Below are positions 1 through 10,700 of a DNA stretch of 64,000 nucleotides, piece after piece. Under the pieces are notes generated by a model, which had not been told where the DNA came from, did not search any database, and saw only the letters and a program-made list of their open reading frames with translations. The first letter of the stretch is position 1, and each line of letters starts with the position of its first letter. This DNA comes from Mesostigma viride (Eukaryota; Streptophyta; Mesostigmatophyceae; Mesostigmatales; Mesostigmataceae), in contig RPFO01000276.1 of the NCBI GenBank assembly GCA_009746045.1, positions 164,501 to 228,500 on the forward strand. Direction: 5' to 3'. The position numbers were made by a program, and so were the translations under genes.

Positions 1-1621
1 CTAGCACACCTGCACACCCGGGTGGAGGCACCCACTAGCCCCATGAGCTAGGCACTATATGTTCAGCGGCCGCCGCATGCCACGAAGCCAAGCGTGATAC
101 GGATAAGCGCTTCTTCATGCCATGGACAGGGGGGAGATTGCACGGCTGACAGGGTACGCTCCACAGCACAACCCCGATAGGACAACTAGCCCTTGGACTA
201 AAAACAAAAAAAGTGTTCTTGGCATGAACCACGGCATGCACGGGCAGAGGACGGACATACTGAGCTGGGGCATCACAGGAAGGCCTAACGGTAAGTTAAC
301 ACCACGCACTACATAGTGCGACGAAAGAGGTGAGCGCCGAAATAATCTAGGCAGCAACGTGTCCGGACAGGTTTAACAGCGGGCACCCGTCTAACTAGCA
401 CGACTAACAATTTTGGTTAGGGTTATTAGTTTGCAAGTATTTGCCATGCCACAACCATACCAACGGCAGCGATTAGTGGTTCAGCGCCGCGCACCTACCG
501 GCTTATTAGGGGGGTCAAGAACACCTCCCCTTCCACGACCCAGTCCATTGCCACGGCCGACTGCGGACCCAGAAGCGCCATCCGCCTTATTACCGGGGTT
601 AAATCCAGTGGTCTTTCCGCGGCCACGCCCACCCTGTGAATGTTGGTCGCTGCTCGTTGCGTATTGCCGTAAACAAGCACTTCGGTGCAGAAACCTGCTT
701 CCGTCTGGAAACGTGCTGTAATTACAGGCAGATTCAAAATTGCTGTACGCAGCTTGCGTTGACCCACAATGGCAAACTAGAGCGCAAATTGCTCGGTCAG
801 CAAGCTCAGAAACCAGCTGTCTGGCCCCAGGGGACGCTGGCGCTCCCAGCCTCCTGGCGACGTGCATTAAAACGTAAGACACCAACCAGCAACAGTTTGC
901 CGTCCGTAAGGCTCTATGAAATGTCGAATGCCGAGCTTAAAGTGAGCGACAACCCCCCTTCAAAGCTGTGCATTTGATCAAATGCCTACCGTAGCAGTGC
1001 ATGACAAAGCTGCCGAGCAGTAAGTACTGCTGTGTTATTTCACTGCTGCGTGTGTTGTGGCGAACTGACCAGCTGGCTAGTGGCTGCTGCTGATGTTGTC
1101 GGCCACAGCGTCACCCACTCACCCTTGTTGGCAACTTGGCATCATTGTGCAAGCAGTCAGCAAGGCAGCTAAGCGGCTCAGCTCGGCCCCAGAGGCCCGG
1201 ACACCCGTACTAGCTGCGTGCCTACTAGTACTACCTACAAGCAATACTCTCGGGATTGAACTTACTAACTAACCCGCAATACTCGCTAGTCGGAACAGCA
1301 GTTGCCAGTGCCCGACAGCATGCACAATTGAGTTAGAGGCCAACGATCGCCATTATTTTGTTCTTAATTGGGCTATCCAGTATCCATAGCCCACACATGT
1401 CATTATTTGCTGGCTGTGATTATATTCTTCACGTACCGCGGACGACGTTACAATAGTGGGCCTTTCTTTGCCAGCCGTATGTTGAAGGCAATAAGCGATT
1501 CTGCCAATCATGGCTTAAGTCAGCGTTGTATGATACACTCTTAGCAAGTCAGGTTTGAATGCAGCCTCATATTCGCAAACCTTGATCGCAAAATCCCCTG
1601 TGATCCTGTTGTGGCTTCAAG
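1..1621. other. Upstream region of BBS8
   Basis: No confident gene lies here. The segment should hold the promoter and 5' UTR of BBS8, but I see no convincing TATA box or initiator and cannot place a transcription start. The short open frames overlap each other on both strands and look like chance. One minus-strand stretch with Gly/Arg-rich composition is listed separately as a weak exon candidate. Confidence 0.5.
481..633 (-). CDS. Possible terminal exon of a divergent minus-strand gene (Gly/Arg-rich C-terminus)
   Basis: Read on the minus strand, an acceptor-like CAG (plus 634-636) is followed by 50 sense codons and a stop at 481-483. The peptide is rich in Gly and Arg, with GRGRGK near its start and GRGNGLGRGRGG in the middle, like the RGG tails of RNA-binding proteins. 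I do not recognise the family and found no upstream exon with matching phase, so this may be a chance open frame in GC-rich DNA. If real, it is the 3' end of a gene arranged head-to-head with BBS8. Confidence 0.2.
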   Translation of the reverse strand, partial: GGRGRGKTTGFNPGNKADGASGSAVGRGNGLGRGRGGVLDPPNKPVGARR

Positions 1622-1732
1622 ATGGGGGACATGGACATGGTATGGCTGGCGCAGAGCCGGCTCCGCAGGCGTCGGATCGACGAATGCATTGACATATGCA
1701 CAGAACTGTTAGACAAGAATCCGTACGACCAG
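1622..1732 (+). CDS. BBS8: BBS8 exon 1
   Basis: Contains the start codon and residues 1-37, the first helical hairpin, ending NPYDQ as in animal TTC8. The donor is CAG|GTAAAC, phase 0. Met4 and Met6 are in-frame alternatives, but the first ATG has the better context. Confidence 0.93.
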
Positions 1733-4700
1733 GTAAACAATGTTTTACATTAGACAACCACGAAGTTTTATGTGACGGAAATAGCATAGCACACGTCCTT
1801 GCTTCGAACGTTTTCGCGTTGGAAGTCCTACCCCTAAGATATATTCTGCAGGACAACCGCGCAAGTTTGTAACGCTCGCTGCCTACTTTTACCTGGATGC
1901 GCGGCTGGTACACGGACCGTCCAGGCCGTTTGGTACCTGAAATGCCGCGCTCTTACACAGAAGAACTGGATCGATGACACGGAAATGGAAGAGGAAGGCG
2001 TCGCTGAGATTCTCATGGATGACAATGCTGTCAACCAAGCACCGAGGTACGTGCATGCGTCGTCCCAACGGGCCATGTGAGGAAACATTTCTTCGTGGGA
2101 AGTTCCCCTAGGGCATTATTTCATCCAGGTCTGTGGGTGGTTGTGTAATGAGGAAAGTCTTGCGTACTGGAGCTCTAGCCAGAAGCGGCATATCTTAGCC
2201 CAACGCACGGCTGGTCGTTTCTCATGTCAGCGTGGACAATTGCTGCCCGCTTTAAGTGGGCATCCTTCGCCTTGTTTTGAACTGCACCACGATCAGTGGG
2301 TTTACTCATTACGGGCTTTTGCCCTGCACCACACACTTACTTGGCCTCTCGGCAAAGTCTTCAACCGGCCGAGAATGGTGCGCAGGCATGGGTAGGCGCT
2401 GGAGTGGGCTTGTGTGTCAGGGGTGACGCACAGAAGGGAAAATGGACATGGGGCTCCAAAATGCACCAGTTACCCAAGCAGCAGTACGCGGCCCAGCACC
2501 TGGCCTGCGTGCTGGCATGCAAGGCCACATTCGGCTTGGCAAAGCTTCAGCCCCTGCTGTGTTGGCGCGCGTGGGTTGACCCCTGAGGAGGTCTGCCGCG
2601 CCTCAAACAGATAGTGAATTGGCACTAATGGCACTACACACACTTTCTTAAGGTTTGACACTACACACAATTTCTTAAGGTTTGGCACTACACACACTTT
2701 CTTAATGTTTGGCACTACGCACACTTTCTTAATGTCTGGGCGCTGCGATGTTCAGTTGCGGCTTGCCAGCACGTAAGTTTTTGACTTGCACGTAATGTCG
2801 GTCGGCGTAAATAATGGTCGGAGTAAATACTTGGCATGAGAAATTTCCAACACCAATGGTAACGCCACCGAGCTGAATGTAACAAAGTGATGTTGCTGGC
2901 TGGCAACCCGCTGCATGCTGGCTGGTGTGTGGTGACACACCAACAACTTCATCTGCCTCACCCCTAGCCAACGGCAACCCTCCATGGTCGCGAATGCGCG
3001 CAGGCCGTTGCTTCCGCCCCGCCATGCCTGCTCCGTCCCTTGATGGTAGTATAAACTTTCACTTATCTCTGTGTTGCTGGTTGTGTGCACTGCTTGACCG
3101 TGGATGCTCCGCGTGCCAGACCCGGCACCTCCCTGCAACGACCTGGCACCCAGTCGGCGGGGTCCGGTGGCCCCAACCAAGGTAGGCCGTGCGCTCTTGA
3201 TGAGAACAGCGTGCAAGGTAGGCCGTGCGCTCTTGATGAGAACAGCGTGCAAGGTAGGCCGTGCGCTCTTGATGAGAACAGCGTGCAAGGTAGGCCGTGC
3301 GCTCTTGATGAGAACAGCGTGCAAGGTAGGCCGTGCGCTCTTGATGAGAACAGCGTGCAAGGTGGGCCGTGCGCTCTTGATGAGAACAGCGTGCAAGGTA
3401 GGCCGTGCGCTCTTGATGAGAACAGCGTGCAAGGTAGGCCGTGCGCTCTTGATGAGAACAGCGTGCAAGGTAGGCCGTGCGCTCTTGATGAGAACAGCGT
3501 GCAAGGTAGGCCGTGCGCTCTTGATGAGAACAGCGTGCAAGGTAGGCCGTGCGCTCTTGATGAGAACAGCGTGCAAGGTAGGCCGTGCGCTCTTGATGAG
3601 AACAGCGTGCAAGGTAGGCCGTGCGCTCTTGATGAGAACAGCGTGCAAGGTAGGCCGTGCGCTCTTGATGAGAACAGCGTGCAAGGTAGGCCGTGCGCTC
3701 TTGATGAGAACAGCGTGCAAGGTAGGCCGTGCGCTCTTGATGAGAACAGCGTGCCAACCGGCGATGCGACCTTGAGGGGCGCACGCGGCGCCGTTGGCCG
3801 CATGGAGCCTCTGCGCGCAGTGTTGGCATGGGGTGGGGGATGGGGGGGAGTATTGCATGTGCGTGTGCGTGTGTGTGCTGGGTGGTTGGGGGGAGTATTG
3901 CGTGTGCGTGTGTGTGCTGGGTGGTTGGGGGGAGTATTGCGTGTGTGTGTGTGTGTCTGCTCGTCCCGAGTCTTTTTGGTCGCAGGCACGTTTCCATTGG
4001 TTCTGGGGGTACCGTCGGGGGATTCGTTGGCTATAAAGGGTATGCACGTGTGCGCGTTGGGTACGCCATGGGTTGTGCTGCGGGTTGGGTGTCATTTGGA
4101 CTTTTGCGTGGGCGACACTGGCTTGCGCAGGCCCTGTCGCGTCACTGCTTTGGTGGCCCACGTGGCACGTGGCACACTCGCGGCAGAGAGGAGGAAGAGG
4201 CACAGCCGCATGGCAGGAGGCCAGGGTGGGCCTGCTCCGTGGCCATGTATTGTATAGTGGTCATCGCGCATGGCGCGTCAGAGGGGGCATCATCGCAGCG
4301 CCTTGATGGTCGAGCGCAGCGGGTGGAATGGGAAGAAACACCTGTGTGATGGCAAAGGGGAAACACATGTGTGATGGAAAAGGGGAAACACATGTGTGAT
4401 GGAAAAGGAGAGGACAGCACCAACCAATTGCCTGACGGGCATGCAGCTCGCTGGGTGGCGTGGTGCGTTCCAATTCTTCCCGCTGGGTTGCTTGTGGGTG
4501 GCTACCCCCCTTAGGACCGTGCACCCTTACCTCCCCTTGTTTAATTTGTGCATCCACAACCATGGATGGTGCCCTGCGACTACCGTGCGCTGCTGCGTGC
4601 GACAGGCGTGCGACCCGTCACTGCATCGGGGCGGCCCTTGACCGGGTTTGCACGGCCAGGCACATCAGCGCGGTTAGTGCCTCCTCTTTGGTGGTCGTGC

Positions 4701-7700
4701 ACTCCTGTGTAATTCAAGGGTACGGATGCAAGCTGTCCATCCAGCTCTGCCCGGGATGCTGGCGTGCCGTGCTTCTTGCTTCTCGGTTCTCGCTTCTTGC
4801 TCCTTGCTTCTTGCTCCTCGCTTCTTGCTCCTTGCTTCTCGCTCCTTGCTCCTCGCTTCTTGCTCCTCGCTTCTTGCTCCTTGCTTCTCGCTCCTTGCTC
4901 CTCGCTTCTTGCTCCTCGCTTCTTGCTCCTTGCTTCTTGCTCCTGGCTTCTTGCTCCTCGCTCCTCGCTTCTCGCTTCTTGCTCCTCGCTTCTTGCTCCT
5001 TGCTTCTTGCTCCTCGCTTCTCGCTTCTTGCTCCTCGCTTCTTGCTCCTCGCTTCTTGCTCCTTGCTTCTTGCTCCTCGCTTCTCGCTTCTTGCTCCTCG
5101 CTTCTCGCTCCTTGCTTCTTGCTCCTCGCTTCTTGCTCCTCGCTTCTTGCTCCTTGCTTCTTGCTCCTCGCTTCTCGCTTCTTGCTCCTCGCTTCTTGCT
5201 CCTCGCTTCTTGCTCCTTGCTTCTCGCTCCTTGCTCCTCGCTTCTTGCTCCTCGCTTCTTGCTCCTTGCTTCTTGCTCCTGGCTTCTTGCTCCTCGCTTC
5301 TTGCTCCTCGCTTCTCGCTTCTTGCTCCTCGCTTCTTGCTCCTCGCTTCTTGCAAGGCCATGCACTCATCTGGTTAGCGTTTGGTCTGGCACGGCGGGCC
5401 CATAATGCCCCGTTTAGGGAAGCTTTGTTGTCGGGGACAGTAGCTGGGAACAAGTCGGGGACAGTAGCTGGGAACAAGGCCCTGGTCATCCGTGAAGATG
5501 CGGCTTCGTTGCCTCGCGATGGTCTTCTGCTGCCCTCCTTGCTGTACCCTCCCCCCCCCTGCTCTCCCCACTGGCTGCGTGGCCCCTGGTGACCCGCTCT
5601 CAATGACTTGTCGCTGCCACGGTCACATCTGTCCCCATGGGCCACTCTAGCCCCCATGGGCCGCTCTAGCCGCCATGCATGACTGCACATGAGCCATCAC
5701 GGTGGCCATCATGGTCGGTGGTCCCTTCGTGTCGCTTGCCCATAGGAGAGTTGCTCGCGCGCACTCGCGCGCACATGAGCCATCACGGTGGCCATCATGG
5801 TCGGTGGTCCCTTCGTGTCGCTTGCCCATAGGAGAGTTGTTCGCGCGCACTCGCGCGCACATGAGCCATCACGGTGGCCATCATGGTCGGTGGTCCCTTC
5901 GTGTCGCTTGCCCATAGGAGAGTTGTTCGCGCGCACTCGCGCGCACATGAGCCATCACGGTGGCCATCATGGTCGGTGGTCCCTTCGTGTCGCTTGCCCA
6001 TAGGAGAGTTGTTCGCGCGCACTCGCGCGCACATGAGCCATCACGGTGGCCATCATGGTCGGTGGTCCCTTCGTGTCGCTTGCCCATAGGAGAGTTGTTC
6101 GCGCGCACTCGCGCGCACATGAGCCATCACGGTGGCCATCATGGTCGGTGGTCCCTTCGTGTCGCTTGCCCATAGGAGAGTTGTTCGCGCGCACTCGCGC
6201 GCACATGAGCCATCACGGTGGCCATCATGGTCGGTGGTCCCTTCGTGTCGCTTGCCCATAGGAGAGTTGTTCACGCGCACTCGCGCGCACATGAGCCATC
6301 ACGGTGGCCATCATGGTCGGTGGTCCCTTCGTGTCGCTTGCCCATAGGAGAGTTGTTCGCGCGCACTCGCGGGCCACAATGTCCCCTGCCCCCTCCCTGT
6401 GCTCGTGTGGGTTGTCAACAACCATCTCATCATGCGTGCCGCCGTCATGCGCTCGTGTGGGTTGTCAACAACCATCTCATCATGCGTGCCGCCGTCATGC
6501 GCTCGTGTGGGTTGTCAACAACCATCTCATCACGCGTGCCGCCGTCATGTGCTCGTGTGGGTTGTCAACAACCATCTCATCATGCGTGCCGCCGTCATGT
6601 GCTCGTGTGGGTTGTCAACAACCATCTCATCACGCGTGCCGCCGTTATGCGCTCGTGCGGGTTGTCAACAACCATTTCATCACGCGTGCCGCCGTCATGT
6701 GCTCGTGTGGGTTGTCAACAACCATCTCATCACGCGTGCCGCCGTCATGCGCTCGTGCGGGTTGTCAACAACCATCTCATCACGCGTGCCGCCGTCATGT
6801 GCTCGTGTGGGTTGTCAACAACCATCTCATCATGCGTGCCGCCGTCATGTGCTCGTGTGGGTTGTCAACAACCATCTCATCACGCGTGCCGCCGTCATGC
6901 GCTCGTGTGGGTTGTCAACAACCATCTCATCACGCGTGCCGCCGTCATGCGCTCGTGTGGGTTGTCAACAACCATCTCATCACGCGTGCCGCCGTCATGC
7001 GCTCGTGTGGGTTGTCAACAACCATCTCATCACGCGTGCCGCCGTCATGTGCTCGTGTGGGTTGTCAACAACCATCTTATCACGCGTGCCGCCGTCATGC
7101 GCTCGTGCGGGTTGTCAACAACCATCTCATCACGCGTGCCGCCGTCATGCGCTCGTGTGGGTTGTCAACAACCATCTCATCACGCGTGCCGCCGTCATGC
7201 GCTCGTGTGGGTTGTCAACAACCATCTCATCACGCGTGCCGCCGTCATGCGCTCGTGTGGGTTGTCAACAACCATCTCATCACGCGTGCCGCCGTCATGG
7301 GGCATCATAATAAAACTGGAAAACTGGGTGCACTCGCCGTGGAGTGGGTTATGGAGTATCTTTAGTCGGAATGATGAGACATCGGAGCCTCCATAGTCGC
7401 GCACGGGCGGGTGGAGCCTTCCGGCGCGTACCTGGTGGGCATGTGGGGTGTTCCTGTGCATGTCTGATGCCACATCATACCTTATATCTGTCACGCCCGC
7501 CTGTATCTTTTTTCACCAATCGTGTGCTCTCCGCAGGCCGGGCACACAAAGTTCCAGGGATGTCTCCACCGCCTTCCAGGGTGCACGCCCCGGCACGTCT
7601 CGTCCCGTTACGTCGGCCGGCAGGTGAGCCCCTTGTACTGGCATCTTCGAGCCGCACCTGTCCTTTTGCCCCTTGTACTGGCATCTCCATGCCGCCCCCG

Positions 7701-10700
7701 GCCTGTAGCCCCTTGTACGGGCATCTCCATGCCCTGCCTGGCTTGTCATCTTGGGGTGGGGGCACCTTGTTACTTGCGCCCGCTTGCCCGGCCCGGCTAT
7801 AACCTCTCGTTATTCACACCTCTCGTTACTCACATCTCTCGTTACTCACATCTCTCGTTACTCACATCTCTCGTTACTCACATCTGCATGCCCCACCAGG
7901 CATATGGGATGGTGCGCATGCACCCGCAGCGCGCCACATCTCACTCATGGGGTGTGATGTACTCGACGAACATCATCCCTCCAATGTGCTGTGGCTGCAT
8001 TCAGCGCCGTGTCGGGGTCATGGGGGGCAGCAGCCAGCCCAGCTAGGTGGCATGCACAGCTAGGTGGCATGCCCAGCTAGGTGGTGTGCCCAGCTACGTG
8101 GTGTTCCCAGCTCGGTGGCGTGCACAGCTAGGTGGCGTGCACAGCTAGGTGGCGTGCACAGCTAGGTGGCATGCACAGCTTTAGCGCTGCGCTCAGTGCT
8201 ATGTTTGGCGTAGCGTTTGGCGCCTGGTGCTTGGTGTGGGGTTTGGCGTAAACAGGCTTGGGCATTTGGTGCCACACATGGTCGGTGGTCGATAAGCCCT
8301 GCTGTGCGTGCGCGCAAGCTAGCGCAAACAATCAAAAGGCACCTAGGAAAGCAGGAGGCTCCATGCTGGCTGGCAGACTGTTGGCACCGGCTCCCGTCCG
8401 GTGTCCGACCGTGCCACGCCAACCGTTGATGCATCTGGGATAGCTCGATGGATGCAGACCGTGGCAGCATGCAGCGGCCAGTTATCTGCCAGGCGCGAGT
8501 ATCCAGCAGGAAATGTGAGCTTGCCAGGCTGCCAAGTGTCGGGCAGGCAGACACACGTGCCGCTTGCGAACTACCTTCTTGGATTGCGCCTGACTGTCAA
8601 CCTGCTCCTGTGTTTGGTTGTGCTGGCCCCCATCATCCACCAGGCTGTTGCGACTGGGCACCGCGTCCATGCTGTCCGAGCCAGGGGGCATGTTTATCAA
8701 TGTGAGTGATGGCATGCCACACGTCTTGGTTGGCATGAGTGATGGCTTGCCCAGGTGTATGCTTGCGCGATACGTTGGTTGGCATGACCGATGGCATGCC
8801 GCTCAAGTTTGTACGCCGCAACTGCGTTCCCCTACACCCACCGGATTGTGCCATCCCCCGCCCGTGCCGTCCCGCCGATGGTGCGCACTGGCCGTTCCCT
8901 AGCTCTCATTCTATTTGAAACATGGACGGTCAGGCGTTGCGCCCACACCGCTGCTGATAGCACTGGTTTCTTATGCTCGGTGGGCTCCTGGCTGGCCAGC
9001 TGTTCCTCCTCCCCGTGGGGGCGTGGAGAGGGGAAAGCAACGAATCCTGCCAAGGTAGCCCCCTGGCCTCCCATGGCATGCATAGCGTTCAAGGTCAGGT
9101 ATGGCATCTCCGAGATGCCATCCAGAGCACCCATCTCAGCCCCACAAACCCCAGGGCACATCGACACGCTGCCTATGGTTCTCGATCGACCCTACAGGTT
9201 TGGTCAGCCAGTCCCTGCCCTCATTTCTTCTGCATCTGAACACTGTACACGCTGATCTCCCTGCGCACGATGCATGGGTTGCACCGTCTGCGAGCCAAGA
9301 ATAACCATCTGTACAGATGGATGAGGGCGACAGCATACACCGAGGGTGTGTGCACCAAGCAGCGGTGGGGTGCTCACCGGAATCCTGTGTTGTGGTGGCG
9401 TGCTCCCTGCCGTGCTCTGTGCTGGCGTCCGCAGGTGGACAAGCTGGATCTCCGCAAGTACGCGCAGCGACCCGCGCTCGCAAGGGTACGTGCCGGCAGA
9501 TGTACAATACAGGGAGATATTCGAACACACGCGCGCACATATACCAAGACGCATGTGTGCTGGGGCAGGAGCATGGTACACACGCGTGCGCAGCCACGCT
9601 ACGGCCCATGTCTGGGGCAGCCGCGGCCGTGCCCCGCCCTGTCTCGCATGACTGGACAAGGCCAAAGGCTGCAAATGGCCCCCACATGAGCCACATGGGG
9701 TCCATGTTCTCTGGTGTCCACTATCCTCTCTGTCTGGCAAGGCTCCGCCTCCATCGTGTGCTTGCAGTAGCTGTTGGGTAGTAATTGGGCTGGTCAGCCT
9801 GCGGGGAGTGCTGTCATGGTTTGGGAAGACACTTTCAACAGTCGCAGTCGTGGATGGCCAACTAGAACTGGGCAGACATGCTGTGGGCTGTATCGGATGC
9901 GGGCCTTCACCACAGACGGGCCTTGGGGACCGCGCTCTGTTGGTGGGGTGGAAAGTCAGGCGCACTGCCCCCCTGTTCCTTGCCACCGGTGCATGTGTGG
10001 GCCCGGAAAGCATGGGCACTGAAGAATTGCTCCTGCCTAAGGTGTGGTCGGCAACACGTTGCCCACATGCAATGTCCATGCATGCAGACAGCTTAGGCCT
10101 GTATTCCTCACAATATTCTTGGAAATTCTTTTCAGTGCCCGTGGGGTTCCCGCAGGCAGGTGGATCCCTTACCCATGCGCACATCTGTATATGCATACGC
10201 CCGCCTTTATCGGTGTATCCCCCTCACCCCCGTTGTCACCAACGCCTCCCCTGCCTCTGCTGCCCCTGCGCTCGTGTCCTCTGTCCCCTGTTGCCGCCAG
10301 GCGCTGTGTGACTTCATCATCTATCATGACCACAACCCAAAGAAGGCACTGGAGCTGGCAGCGCTGGCCACCGTGCAAGCGGAGTGAGCACGCCTGCCCC
10401 CCCCGGCATGCCCGCCCCCTCTTTCAAACTTGGCCCCTCTTGCAACCTCTCTATCTTTGCACGCCCCCGCCCTTGCATGGTTGTGGGCTGTCCACGCCCG
10501 TTGTAAGGGACCGCGTGGCGTTTAGTGCTCATCCACTACTGGCGTACGTTGTTAGGGTGGGTGGGGAGGAATACAAGCATGTGCAGGGGGGTGGGATGGG
10601 CGGGGGTATAGGCAGCCAGGCGCATGAAGTGCAGGGTGTGTTGAGTTGTCGTGGAGCAAAGTCAGGGGATGCGGCAGGGGAAGGAGCTGCGCTGGGAAGC

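Noticed and set aside
405-430. Telomere-like TTAGGG word near 416-423
   Set aside because: A single occurrence with no tandem repetition.
413-721. 102-codon Pro-rich plus-strand ORF
   Set aside because: Overlaps and is antisense to the Gly/Arg-rich minus frame; Pro-rich composition is the expected shadow of RGG codons.
4580-5690. ORFs on both strands with 7-residue repeats (Arg/Ser/Lys/Glu-rich or Leu-rich)
   Set aside because: Products of the GCTYCTY heptamer array; every frame is open because the unit lacks stops.
6401-7299. CRISPR-like array (regular repeats with an internal hairpin)
   Set aside because: Repeats are contiguous with no unique spacers, there are no cas genes, and the context is a eukaryotic intron.
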